Origin: Arthrobacter sp. DWC3
GTDB lineage: Bacteria; Actinomycetota; Actinomycetes; Actinomycetales; Micrococcaceae
Direction: 5' to 3'
Length of the DNA stretch: 64,000 nt
Assembly: GCF_002929375.1 (NCBI RefSeq)
Contig: NZ_PJIP01000003.1
Location: forward strand, 1 to 64,000
The notes below the pieces were generated by a model, which saw nothing but the letters and a program-made list of their open reading frames with translations, had not been told where the DNA came from and made no database searches. The stretch's first letter is position 1, and each line of letters starts with the position of its first letter. A program made the position numbers and the translations under genes. This document shows positions 50,354-61,888 of the stretch, piece by piece.

Positions 50354-51298
50354 TCAGGCCGTGACGGTCTCGTTGACGGCGGAGACCATGGCGTCCAGGT
50401 TGTTCAGCCCGTACCCGATGAGGTACCAGCTCGCGGAGTCGAGGTAGGTGACGTCGTCGTTCCGCGCGGCCTCGGTGCCGTTCACGAGTTCGTTGTCGAG
50501 GACCGCGGAGCCGGCGGCACCGGCCTCGCCCACCGCGGCGTCGCGGTCGATCACGAAGAGGTGGGCCGGGTCCACCTCGGCGATGTACTCGAAGGAGACG
50601 GCTTCGCCGTGCGTGCCCTCGCTCTTCACCTCGGCGGCGGGTTCCACGCCCAGCACGTCGTGGATCAGGCCGAACCGCGATCCGGCGCCGTACGCGGTGA
50701 CCTCGCCCGCGCTGGTCATCAGGACCAGGCCGTCCCCGGCCGACGCCGCGGCGTCCTTCGTCTCGGCGATCCTGGCGTCGAGTGCCGCGAGCCGGTCGGA
50801 CACCTCGTCCTCCAGGCCGAAGATCCGGCCGAGGGATTCCGTGTGCCCCGTGAAGCTCGCGATCGGGTTTGCGGCGTCGACGCTGAGGTCGATGGTCGGG
50901 GCGATTTCCGCGAGCTCGTCGTAGGAGTCGGCGACACGACCCGAGATGATGATGAGATCCGGCGCTGCGGCGGCGATCGCCTCGAAGTCCGGCTCTTTCA
51001 TGGACCCGATGTTGGTGGTGTCTCCCCCCTCGTAGGCCGAGAGCTGCGCGGGCAGGGTCCCCTGCGGCACGCCGGCGACGTCCACGCCGAGGGCGTCGAG
51101 CGTGTCGAGGGCGCCGAGGTCGAAGGTGAACACGGTCCCGGGGTCCACCGGCACCTCGGTGGTGCCCTGCGCGTGCTCCACGGAGACGGTCGAGGCGGCT
51201 GCGGGCTCGCCCGCAGCTTCGGAGGAACCGCCGCACGCCGTGAGGGCGAGGGTGGCCGCAGCGGCTGCGGAAAGGACGGCGAGGCGCACGTGTGCCAT
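50354..51298 (-). CDS. Iron-siderophore solute-binding lipoprotein (YclQ/FatB-like)
   Basis: A 314-residue exported lipoprotein, lipobox LALTACG (acylated Cys at about residue 22), then a class III periplasmic-binding fold (TVFTFDLGALDTLDALGV, PDLIIISGRVADSYDELAE, FGLIHDVLGVEP, AHLFVIDRDAAVG). It captures a ferric siderophore, probably catecholate-type by its similarity to YclQ/FatB. ATG 51298 is the first with a plausible site (GGAGT). The gene heads a four-gene operon and sits behind an iron-box-like dyad. Confidence 0.9.
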   Translation of the reverse strand: MAHVRLAVLSAAAAATLALTACGGSSEAAGEPAAASTVSVEHAQGTTEVPVDPGTVFTFDLGALDTLDALGVDVAGVPQGTLPAQLSAYEGGDTTNIGSMKEPDFEAIAAAAPDLIIISGRVADSYDELAEIAPTIDLSVDAANPIASFTGHTESLGRIFGLEDEVSDRLAALDARIAETKDAAASAGDGLVLMTSAGEVTAYGAGSRFGLIHDVLGVEPAAEVKSEGTHGEAVSFEYIAEVDPAHLFVIDRDAAVGEAGAAGSAVLDNELVNGTEAARNDDVTYLDSASWYLIGYGLNNLDAMVSAVNETVTA

Positions 51299-51344
51299 GG
51301 GGTGGACTCCGTAGGGGAAGGGCCGGGCGGACCGGACGGGTCGA

Positions 51345-51376
51345 AGTAAGGGATGCCTTACTCCCTGTCGAATGTA
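51345..51376 (-). promoter_or_regulatory. DtxR/IdeR-like operator and -10 of the iron-transport operon
   Basis: A perfect dyad AGTAAGG-GATG-CCTTACT (51345-51362) resembles actinobacterial DtxR/IdeR iron boxes. The hexamer TACATT on the minus strand (complement of 51371-51376) is a likely -10, which puts the start of transcription at the dyad edge, so an iron-loaded repressor could block it. Confidence 0.65.
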
Positions 51377-51459
51377 GAGGGCCGCAGGGGAATTACGCAA
51401 CCGGAGTGTGTCCTAATGCGACGGGCTCGCCCTCCCCGGCCGCCCTGCGGACGTCAACG

Positions 51460-51532
51460 CTGGCACTCGCCTTGACCGAGTGCCAGCCCTTGCATACAGT
51501 CGGACTTGGCACTCGCTCACTGCGGGTGCTAA
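51460..51532 (+). promoter_or_regulatory. groESL promoter with two CIRCE elements
   Basis: A perfect CIRCE dyad (CTGGCACTC, 9 nt, GAGTGCCAG; 51460-51486) overlaps the -35 TTGACC (51472-51477). After a 17-bp spacer comes -10 TACAGT (51495-51500). A second, less perfect CIRCE (TTGGCACTC, 9 nt, GGGTGCTAA; 51506-51532) covers the transcription start. This is the HrcA-repressed heat-shock arrangement; hrcA itself is not in the window. Confidence 0.92.
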
Positions 51533-51626
51533 TCCCGAGGGAAGCGTTCGCCGGCACCGCGACGACGGTTCACGCCCAGCCCGACGGCCCCCAATCCATT
51601 GGTATCGAACGCAAAGGAGAGCCCGA

Positions 51627-51923
51627 GTGTCGGTCTCTATTAAGCCCCTTGAGGATCGCATCGTTGTCCGCCCCCTCGAAGCCGAGCAGACCACTGCTTC
51701 CGGCCTCGTCATCCCGGACACGGCCAAGGAGAAGCCCCAGGAGGGCGAAGTCGTGGCAGTCGGACCGGGTCGCGTCGACGACAACGGCAACCGCGTGCCC
51801 GTCGATGTCGCCGAGGGCGACGTCGTCATCTACTCGAAGTACGGCGGAACCGAAGTGAAGCACGGCGGCACCGAGTACCTGGTGCTCTCCGCCCGCGACG
51901 TCCTCGCAGTCGTCGTCAAGTAG
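51627..51923 (+). CDS. groES: Co-chaperonin GroES
   Basis: A 98-residue GroES, the heptameric lid of the chaperonin. It starts [19 protein letters not shown], has the mobile loop ([12 protein letters not shown], about residues 19-30) that contacts GroEL, and ends [17 protein letters not shown] 51627 has AAAGGAG at eight bases. It is the first gene of the CIRCE-controlled operon; groEL follows after 70 bp that contain a long hairpin. Confidence 0.97.
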   Translation: MSVSIKPLEDRIVVRPLEAEQTTASGLVIPDTAKEKPQEGEVVAVGPGRVDDNGNRVPVDVAEGDVVIYSKYGGTEVKHGGTEYLVLSARDVLAVVVK

Positions 51924-51930
51924 TACCCCT

Positions 51931-51971
51931 CGAGGAGGAGCCCCGGCCGTAGCGGTCGGGGCTCTTCCTCG
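51931..51971 (+). terminator. Long hairpin between groES and groEL
   Basis: An 18-bp stem with two G-U pairs (51931-51948 with 51954-51971) and a 5-nt loop begins eight bases after the groES stop. No T-run follows and the groEL ribosome binding site (AAAGG) lies 8-12 bases downstream. It may be a partial terminator, an RNA-processing site or a stability element that sets the GroES:GroEL ratio. Confidence 0.65.
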
Positions 51972-51981
51972 CCAAGCCTGA

Positions 51982-53610
<1,629 letters not shown>

Positions 53611-53644
53611 GACCACCCACGGGCTCCAGCCCTCCGCCTGACGC

Positions 53645-53676
53645 AGCACCCCGGTTCCTCGAGGAGCCGGGGTGCT
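53645..53676 (+). terminator. groEL terminator
   Basis: A 32-bp near-perfect palindrome (outer 10-bp arms 53645-53654 and 53667-53676 around the central TCCTCGAGGA) lies 35 bp after the groEL stop. Confidence 0.85.
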
Positions 53677-53702
53677 GCCGTGTCCGGGGGTCCCCGGCCT
53701 CC

Positions 53703-53773
53703 GATCCCACCGTCCACCCTCGAGGACTGGGAATGTTCGAACATTCCCCCTCCCGGGTGCGGACAGTGGGATC
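53703..53773. repeat. Nested dyad between convergent groEL and rnj
   Basis: Outer 13-bp arms (53703-53715 and 53761-53773, one mismatch) enclose a perfect 20-bp palindrome, GGGAATGTTCGAACATTCCC (53729-53748). It lies between the terminators of groEL and rnj and is explained by neither. Confidence 0.8.
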
Positions 53774-53807
53774 GAGGGGGTCCCGCGGTGGCCATCCCGC
53801 ACATGCA

Positions 53808-53839
53808 GAAGCCCCTGCACCAACGGGTACAGGGGCTTC
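53808..53839 (-). terminator. rnj terminator
   Basis: A perfect 10-bp stem (53808-53817 with 53830-53839) and 12-nt loop lie 17 bp beyond the stop of the minus-strand RNase J gene. Confidence 0.78.
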
Positions 53840-53856
53840 CTCGTGGCCGCTGCGGA

Positions 53857-55545
53857 TCAGGCGTCGACGACGATCGCCGTGACCACCGGCTGGCGGTTGT
53901 AGAACCGGCGCATCCAGTTGGCCGTGGCCCGCTCGATGATGTCCTCCGGGTCGTGGCGGCGGCCGCCCTGACGGTTGGAGGCGGCATCGCGGAGCGCCTT
54001 CTCGACGGCGGCGCCCGCCTTGTCGAGGTCCTCGTCGGAGCAGGAGAAGCCCTTGGTGAAGAACTCCGGCGCCTCGACGATGTCCCCGTTGTCCGGGTCG
54101 ATGATGGCGAGGACGGTGACCACACCCTCTTCGGCCAGGCGGCGGCGCTCCACGAGGTCCTCCTCGGTGATCCCTCCGACGCTGTCGCCGTCGACGAACA
54201 CCAGGCCGGCCTCCACCTTGCCCGAGAGGGTGGCGCGTCCGCGGACGAGGTCCACGGTGACGCCGTCCTGCGCGATGACCACGTTGCGGGGATCGACGCC
54301 GGTGGCGACGGCGATCTCCGAGTTGGCCCGCAGGTGGCGCCATTCGCCGTGCACCGGCATGACGTTGCGCGGCTTAACGATGTTGTAGCAGTACGCGAGC
54401 TCGCCGGCGCTCGCGTGGCCGGAGACATGCACCTTGGCGTTGCCCTTGTGGACCACGTTGGCGCCGATCTCGGTCAGGGCGTTGATGATGCCGTAGATGG
54501 CGTTCTCGTTGCCCGGGATGAGCGAGCTGGCCAGCAGGACGGTGTCGCCCTCGCTGATGCGGATGGCGTGGTCCTTGTTGGCCATGCGCGAGAGGGCCGC
54601 CATGGGCTCGCCCTGCGACCCCGTGCAGATGAGGACCACCTTGTGGTCGTCGCTGCGCTCGAGCTTCTTGAAGTCGACGAGCAGGCCCTGCGGGATGTTG
54701 AGGTAGCCGAGCTCCGCCGCGATGGTCATGTTGCGCACCATCGAGCGGCCCACGAACGCCACCTTGCGGCGGTGGGTGTGCGCGGTGTCGATGATCTGCT
54801 GGATCCGGTGGATGTGGCTCGCGAAGCTGGACACGATGATGCGGCGCGGCGCGGTGCGGAACACGGCGTCGATGGCCGGCGCGAGGTCCTTCTCCGAGGT
54901 GGTGAAGCCGGGCACGTCCGCGTTCGTGGAGTCGGTGAGGAACAGGTCCACGCCCTCCTCGCCGAGGCGCGCGAAGGCGCTGAGGTCCGTGATGCGGCGG
55001 TCCAGGGGGAACTGGTCCATCTTGAAGTCGCCTGTGTGCAGCACCATGCCGGCCGCGGTGCGGATGGCGACGGCGAGGCTGTCGGGGATGGAGTGGTTCA
55101 CGGCGACGAACTCGAGGTCGAAGCCGCCCATGGTCCGGCGGTCGCCCTCCTTGACCTGCACGGTCTTGGGGGTGATGCGGTGTTCCTTGAGCTTCGCCTC
55201 GATGAAGGCGAGCGTGAGCCGCGAGCCGACCAGGGGGATGTCCGCGCGCTCCTTGAGCAGGTACGGGACACCGCCGATGTGGTCCTCGTGGCCGTGCGTG
55301 AGGACGACGGCGACGACGTCGTCGAGCCGGTCGCGGATGTAGGAGAAGTCGGGGAGGATGACATTGATGCCGGGCTGGTGTTCCTCGGGGAACAGGACGC
55401 CGCAGTCCACGATCAGCAGCTTGCCGTCGAACTCGAAGACGGTCATGTTTCTGCCGATCTCACCGATGCCTCCGAGCGCGACGATGCGCATGGCTCCGTT
55501 GGCCAGTTCGCGGGGTGCTTTCAGTGCAGCAGGTCTCTTATTCAC
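53857..55545 (-). CDS. rnj: Ribonuclease J
   Basis: A 562-residue metallo-beta-lactamase/beta-CASP ribonuclease with endo- and 5'-3' exonuclease activity on mRNA and rRNA. The zinc motif THGHEDHIGG (about residues 83-92) is complete; VNHSIPDS, LHTGDFKMDQ and the beta-CASP parts (TDSTNADVPG, TGSQGEPMAAL, VHVSGHAS, MPVHGEWRHL) follow, with the usual C-terminal domain. GTG 55545 gives the normal N-terminus, but the ribosome binding site is weak. In many actinobacteria rnj adjoins dapA; here it stands alone between groEL and an acyltransferase. Confidence 0.95.
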   Translation of the reverse strand: MNKRPAALKAPRELANGAMRIVALGGIGEIGRNMTVFEFDGKLLIVDCGVLFPEEHQPGINVILPDFSYIRDRLDDVVAVVLTHGHEDHIGGVPYLLKERADIPLVGSRLTLAFIEAKLKEHRITPKTVQVKEGDRRTMGGFDLEFVAVNHSIPDSLAVAIRTAAGMVLHTGDFKMDQFPLDRRITDLSAFARLGEEGVDLFLTDSTNADVPGFTTSEKDLAPAIDAVFRTAPRRIIVSSFASHIHRIQQIIDTAHTHRRKVAFVGRSMVRNMTIAAELGYLNIPQGLLVDFKKLERSDDHKVVLICTGSQGEPMAALSRMANKDHAIRISEGDTVLLASSLIPGNENAIYGIINALTEIGANVVHKGNAKVHVSGHASAGELAYCYNIVKPRNVMPVHGEWRHLRANSEIAVATGVDPRNVVIAQDGVTVDLVRGRATLSGKVEAGLVFVDGDSVGGITEEDLVERRRLAEEGVVTVLAIIDPDNGDIVEAPEFFTKGFSCSDEDLDKAGAAVEKALRDAASNRQGGRRHDPEDIIERATANWMRRFYNRQPVVTAIVVDA

Positions 55546-55805
55546 AGATCAGGTTTCTCTCGTTCATGCGGGGGCGGGTCGTGGCCGTCCGACAGTCGTC
55601 GTCGAGGCCGGCGGATCCGGCGATTCCGGTCCGTGGTCCCCGGTGTCCCCGGGAACATGCTTCTCCAAGAGTACGTGGTCCGCGGGCGCCCCGGCGGATC
55701 GGTCGCTGTCCCCGGTCTCCGTCCGGACGCCGTCGCGGGGGTCACAGGACGGTAAACTGGAGATTTGCGCCCGCCACCGCCCGGCTCCCGAGGAGGACCA
55801 GCGTG

Positions 55806-57857
55806 ATGCCCGTCCTGCACCCAGCCCCTCCGGCCACCGGCGGGGGATCGGTCCCGGAGCCCGGCGAGCGCCGGTTCCGGCCCGAGGTACAGGGCCTGCG
55901 GGCCCTCGCCGTGGGCATGGTGGTGCTCTACCACGTGTGGCTGGGGCGGGTCTCCGGCGGCGTGGACGTGTTCCTGCTGGTCTCCGCGTTCCTGCTCACC
56001 GTCACCTTCACGCGGCGCCTCGAGGCCGGGCAGCCGCTCGCGCTCACGGCCTACTGGCTGGGACTGCTCCGGCGGCTGCTGCCGGCCGCCATGGTGGTGC
56101 TGCTCGCGGTCCTCGCGGCGACCGCCGCCCTGATGCCGAGCTCGCGCTGGCGCTCGGTCCTCGACCAGACGTGGGCGTCGCTGACCTACCGGCAGAACTG
56201 GGTGCTGGCAGGCAACGCCGTCGACTACTACGCCCTCGACTCCAGCGCCGCGAGTCCTCTCCAGCACTTCTGGTCGCTGTCCGTCCAGGGCCAGGTGTTC
56301 CTGCTCTGGCCGCTGCTGTTCGCACTGGCCGGCGCCGTCGTCGCCGTCACCCGCCTGCGGGTGCGGCCCGTGCTCCTCGTCCTCTTCGGAGCCGTCTTCG
56401 CCGCCTCGCTCGCGTTCTCGGTCTGGCAGACCGGCGCGGACCAGGCGGCGGCCTACTTCGACACGCGTGCCCGGCTGTGGGAGTTCGCGCTCGGCTCGCT
56501 CGTGGCCCTCGCGCTGCCGTACCTCGTGCTGCCGGCCCGGGTGCGCGTGGTCCTCGGCTGGGCCGGTGCGGCGATGATGCTCGCGTGCGGTGTCCTCCTG
56601 CAGGTCCAGCAGCAGTTCCCCGGCTTCGTCGCCCTGTGGCCCACGCTCGCCGCGGCCGCCGTCATCGTGGCGGGCCGGACGGACAGCCCGGCCGGCGTCG
56701 ACCGGTGGCTGTCGGCCGCACCGCTGCTGCGCCTCGGTGAGGCGTCCTACGCGCTGTACCTGTGGCACTGGCCCGTCCTCGTCCTCTGGCTCGTCGTCGC
56801 GGACAAGCCGTCGGCCGGACTGCGCGACGGCGCCGCCGTCGTCGCGCTGTCCCTCCTGCTCGCGCTGTTCACCGCGCGCTTCGTCGAGGACCCCCTGCGG
56901 TCGTGGTCGTGGCCCTCGGCGAAGCGGCGCCGGACGGGCCTGGTCGCGGCGGTGGCCCTCTCCCTCGTGGTGGTGCCCCTCTCGGGCTGGGAGTACCGGG
57001 TGCAGGCGCAGGAGGCGGCGGTGGAGCGGCAGACGCGCGCGGACAACCCCGGCGCCGCCGCCCTGGATCCCGGCTTCCGGTTCCGCGGCGACGAGGATGC
57101 TCTGGTCAAACCGCTCGCCAGCAGCCTCGGCGAAGAGTGGGCGTCGGTGGATGGACCCTGCCCGTCGACACTGATGCCCGCCGACCCGCAGCTGTCCTCG
57201 TGCGTCCGGACGGGGGACGAGGCGACCGCGGAACGGACCGTCCTGGTGGTCGGCGACTCCCACGCCCAGATGTGGATGACCGCGCTCGGAGCCGCCGCCG
57301 CCGAGCACCGCTGGCTCGCCGTGTCGGTGCACCGGCCCGACTGCCGGTTCGTCGACGCCCCCGGCGCGGTGGACCCGGACTGCCAGTCGTTCAACGAGGC
57401 CGTTACCGACTACGCCCTGCAGCTCTCGCCCGACGCCGTGCTCACGGTCGGGTCGCGGACGGCATGGAGCTCGCCCGAGGAGCAGGTGCCCGCGGGCTTC
57501 GAGGCCGGGATCGCGCCCCTGCTGGACGCCGGCATCCCCGTGGTGGCCCTCCGCGACACCCCGCGCTTCGAGGAGGACATGGCCGAGTGCACGGCACGCC
57601 ACGCCGCGGACCCGTCGGTGTGCGACGTCCCCGTGGCGCAGGTGCTGCCGCCGCGGTCGCCCCTCGCCGACGTCGCCGCGCGCGTGCCCGGCCTGGCGTA
57701 CCTGGACCTCACCGATCTCGTGTGCGCGGAGGCCACGTGCCACGGCATCGTGGGGAACGTCCGCGTCTTCATGGACCGCGACCACCTGTCCAAGTCCTAC
57801 GTCGAGACCACCGTCCCCGCCTTCTCCGAGCGACTGCGGGCGGTGCTCGGCTGGTGA
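55806..57857 (+). CDS. Acyltransferase 3 (OafA/YrhL type) with C-terminal SGNH domain
   Basis: A 683-residue membrane enzyme. The N-terminal acyltransferase-3 domain (about residues 20-390) has RFRPEVQGLRALAVGMVVLYHVW at its start (quoted in part: PEVQGLRALAVGMVVLYH, with the catalytic-type His) and some ten helices. The C-terminal SGNH hydrolase-like domain (about 430-683) has VLVVGDSHAQMWM and the DRDHLSKSY motif. Such fusions O-acetylate cell-surface polysaccharides. The usual FFVLSG-type motif is replaced by VDVFLLVSAFLL, a common variant. ATG 55806 (or GTG 55803) follows GAGGAGGA. Confidence 0.9.
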   Translation: MPVLHPAPPATGGGSVPEPGERRFRPEVQGLRALAVGMVVLYHVWLGRVSGGVDVFLLVSAFLLTVTFTRRLEAGQPLALTAYWLGLLRRLLPAAMVVLLAVLAATAALMPSSRWRSVLDQTWASLTYRQNWVLAGNAVDYYALDSSAASPLQHFWSLSVQGQVFLLWPLLFALAGAVVAVTRLRVRPVLLVLFGAVFAASLAFSVWQTGADQAAAYFDTRARLWEFALGSLVALALPYLVLPARVRVVLGWAGAAMMLACGVLLQVQQQFPGFVALWPTLAAAAVIVAGRTDSPAGVDRWLSAAPLLRLGEASYALYLWHWPVLVLWLVVADKPSAGLRDGAAVVALSLLLALFTARFVEDPLRSWSWPSAKRRRTGLVAAVALSLVVVPLSGWEYRVQAQEAAVERQTRADNPGAAALDPGFRFRGDEDALVKPLASSLGEEWASVDGPCPSTLMPADPQLSSCVRTGDEATAERTVLVVGDSHAQMWMTALGAAAAEHRWLAVSVHRPDCRFVDAPGAVDPDCQSFNEAVTDYALQLSPDAVLTVGSRTAWSSPEEQVPAGFEAGIAPLLDAGIPVVALRDTPRFEEDMAECTARHAADPSVCDVPVAQVLPPRSPLADVAARVPGLAYLDLTDLVCAEATCHGIVGNVRVFMDRDHLSKSYVETTVPAFSERLRAVLGW

Positions 57858-57880
57858 CGTGAGGACGGTCACCGGAATAG

Positions 57881-59509
<1,629 letters not shown>

Positions 59510-59529
59510 CACCTGCGCAGCGCATCGGC

Positions 59530-59555
59530 CCCCGCCCCTGACACCGTGGGCGGGG
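59530..59555 (+). terminator. guaB terminator
   Basis: A perfect 8-bp G+C stem (59530-59537 with 59548-59555) and 10-nt loop, 20 bp after the guaB stop and 11 bp before the ABC exporter start, so the exporter probably has its own promoter or depends on read-through. Confidence 0.7.
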
Positions 59556-59566
59556 TCTGATGCCGT

Positions 59567-61396
59567 ATGAGCGAACTCCCGCAGCCCGAGGCCGCAGCAC
59601 GCCGCAAGCTCCGCCTCCGCCCCTACGCCCGCGCCGTCGGGCAGGTGCTCGTGGTGAGCGCGAAGGCGTCGCCGGGCGCCGTGGCCATGAAGATCGCCGG
59701 CTCGCTGATCTCCGCGACCCTGCCGCTCGTCACCACCTACTTCGCGTCGCTGACCACCACGGCACTCGCCGCCGCCTACGCGGGCGACCCCGACGCCGGG
59801 CGGTCGGCGGTCGTCTACGTGATCGTCACGGCCGTCCTCGGGCTGCTGTGGGGCGCCTTCACCAGCGTGGACCGCTACATCCAGCAGGTGCTGAGCTTCC
59901 GCGTCGGCGCGATCGTCGGGGACCGCATGTACGAGCGGTTCCTGGCGCTGGAGTTCTGGCGGTACGACGACAAGGAGACGGTGGACCTCTACGACAGGGC
60001 CCGCCGCTTCTCCGACTCCTACGCCCGGGTCCTCGACCGGATTGCGGCGATCTTCACGCAGCTGGTCTCCGTGATCCTCGCGATCGGCGCGCTGCTGCTG
60101 GTCAGCTGGTGGATCGCGCTGATCGTCCTCGTGGCCATCATCCCCAGCGTGTACCTGCAGTTCCGGCTCTCCCGGGAGCAGATGGCGCACTGGAACACGC
60201 AGGTGGACTCGCGGCGGCAGCGGCGCATGATCGAGACGAACCTGATGAAGCCGCAGAACATCGCCGAGATGCGCCTGTACGGGATCGTCCGGTACCTCAT
60301 GGACCTGCGCTCCACCCTGCGCGACGCCGACGAGAAGCGGCGCCTCGACTTCCAGAAGCGGTACATCCCCAAGCAGCTCCTCGCCGACGCCCTGCAGTAC
60401 GGTGCCGAGCTGCTGGCGCTGGTGTGGATCGTGGGGCAGATCATCGCGCGGGCCCAGCCCGTGGGCCAGTTCCTCTACGTGCAGCAGATCGTCAGCCGGG
60501 CGCTCAGCACCGCCAACAACCTCGTGTCCTCGCTGAGCTCCATCGACGAGGACCTGGCGAACCTCAAGGACTACGAGCAGTTCATGGACTTCCCGCTGTC
60601 CACCGGCGCCCCCGGACGCCTGGAGGAGGCGCCCGCCGTCGTCGAGCTCCGCGACATCCACTTCACGTACGCCGGCGGGGAGGAGGAGGTGCTGAAGGGC
60701 ATCTCGATGTCCTTCGAGCGCGGCACGCACGTGGCCGTCGTCGGCGAGAACGGTGCCGGGAAGTCGACCCTGGTGCGGGTCCTCGCAGGCCTCTACGAGC
60801 CGAGCAGGGGAGCGGTGCTGCTCGACGGACGCGACCTGCGCGGGATCGGGATCGACGACTGGCACCAGCACCTCGCCGTCATGAGCCAGGACTTCCTGCG
60901 CTACGAGTTCGCCACGGCCGCCAACAACATCTACTTCGGCGACGTGCACCGGGCGCGCGACGACGAGCGGGTGCGGCGGGCGGCGGAGGACGCCGACGCG
61001 GCTGACTTCATCGCCAGGATGCCCAACGGGTACGACAACTACGTGAGCAACTGGATGGAGGACCCGCGCGGCCGGAAGGGGAGCGGCCTGTCCGGCGGGC
61101 AGTGGCAGCGGCTCGCGATGGCCCGCAACTTCTACCGGGACGCGCCGTTCATCGTGATGGACGAGCCGACGTCGGCCATCGACGCGCTCGCCGAGCACCG
61201 CATCTTCACGCGGCTCTTCGCGGACCGCTCACGCACCATCGTCGCGATCAGCCACCGGCTCGCCACGATCGAGAAGGCCGACGTCGTCTACATGCTCGAG
61301 GACGGGCGCGTGGTGGAGCAGGGGACACACCGGGAGCTCGTGGCGCTCCGGGGCCGTTACTTCAGGATGTTCGAGAGCCAGCTGCCGGACGCCTGA
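59567..61396 (+). CDS. ABC exporter, fused membrane and ATPase domains
   Basis: A 609-residue half-transporter of the MsbA/lipid-peptide exporter type. The membrane domain (residues ~1-330) contains FLALEFWRYDDKETVDLYDR and SRALSTANNLVSSLSSIDED. The ATPase has Walker A GENGAGKST (about 396-404), a signature LSGGQWQR preceded by RGRKGSG, Walker B FIVMDEPTSAID and the H-loop in AISHRLA. The Trp in the signature and the long insertion before it set it apart from the exporter at 30200. The substrate is unknown. ATG 59567 has no clear Shine-Dalgarno. Confidence 0.9.
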   Translation: MSELPQPEAAARRKLRLRPYARAVGQVLVVSAKASPGAVAMKIAGSLISATLPLVTTYFASLTTTALAAAYAGDPDAGRSAVVYVIVTAVLGLLWGAFTSVDRYIQQVLSFRVGAIVGDRMYERFLALEFWRYDDKETVDLYDRARRFSDSYARVLDRIAAIFTQLVSVILAIGALLLVSWWIALIVLVAIIPSVYLQFRLSREQMAHWNTQVDSRRQRRMIETNLMKPQNIAEMRLYGIVRYLMDLRSTLRDADEKRRLDFQKRYIPKQLLADALQYGAELLALVWIVGQIIARAQPVGQFLYVQQIVSRALSTANNLVSSLSSIDEDLANLKDYEQFMDFPLSTGAPGRLEEAPAVVELRDIHFTYAGGEEEVLKGISMSFERGTHVAVVGENGAGKSTLVRVLAGLYEPSRGAVLLDGRDLRGIGIDDWHQHLAVMSQDFLRYEFATAANNIYFGDVHRARDDERVRRAAEDADAADFIARMPNGYDNYVSNWMEDPRGRKGSGLSGGQWQRLAMARNFYRDAPFIVMDEPTSAIDALAEHRIFTRLFADRSRTIVAISHRLATIEKADVVYMLEDGRVVEQGTHRELVALRGRYFRMFESQLPDA

Positions 61397-61469
61397 GCCC
61401 TGCACGTCATCGACCGGGAGAACGGGGCCGAAGGCGCGGCGACGAGCAGGCGGATGCCGGCGGGGCGAC

Positions 61470-61823
61470 TCAGTCGCCTGCGTCCGCTTCCGGGTCCTCC
61501 TCGTAGCCGACCGATTTCTCCTGGAGGAACTGGCAGAGGGACGCCGCGACCAGGAGCTCCGCGGCGAGTGCGTGCAGTTCGGCAGCGGTCAGTTCGAACT
61601 CGTCGGCGCGGGCCCCGAACGAGACGGACCACCGCGCATCGCCGATGGAGACCGGCTGCATGTAGACCTCGGTACTGCCGATCCTGAGGGGGACGATCAC
61701 CAGACCGGTATCGGCACCGCCCGCGCCGTCCTGCACCAGGACGGTGATAAGCGCGCCGCCTTCCCGGGTGGTCCGGAACTCGTCGACCCATGTCTCCAGG
61801 GTCCTCTTGCTACGGAACGGCAT
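61470..61823 (-). CDS. Unknown protein
   Basis: A 117-residue protein with no family I recognise. An N-terminal basic helix (KRTLETWVDEFRTTREGG) is followed by beta strands (ALITVLVQD, GLVIVPLRIG, EVYMQPVSIGDARWSVSF) and a C-terminal helix (ELTAAELHALAAELLVAASL). The layout suggests a small soluble alpha+beta fold. ATG 61823 has GAAGGAAGG upstream, good support for translation. No partner is evident. Confidence 0.68.
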   Translation of the reverse strand: MPFRSKRTLETWVDEFRTTREGGALITVLVQDGAGGADTGLVIVPLRIGSTEVYMQPVSIGDARWSVSFGARADEFELTAAELHALAAELLVAASLCQFLQEKSVGYEEDPEADAGD

Positions 61824-61888
61824 CCGGTGGTCCTTCCTTCATGGCTGTTTACCCGGAGTTCACCCTAAGGTGTCCCGCCGACACCACC

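Noticed and set aside
53729-53748. GGGAATGTTCGAACATTCCC as a LexA (SOS) box
   Set aside because: Actinobacterial LexA boxes have GAAC and GTTC half-sites facing outward as GAAC-N4-GTTC. Here they are joined as GTTCGAAC in the opposite order, and the site is between convergent terminators, not in a promoter.
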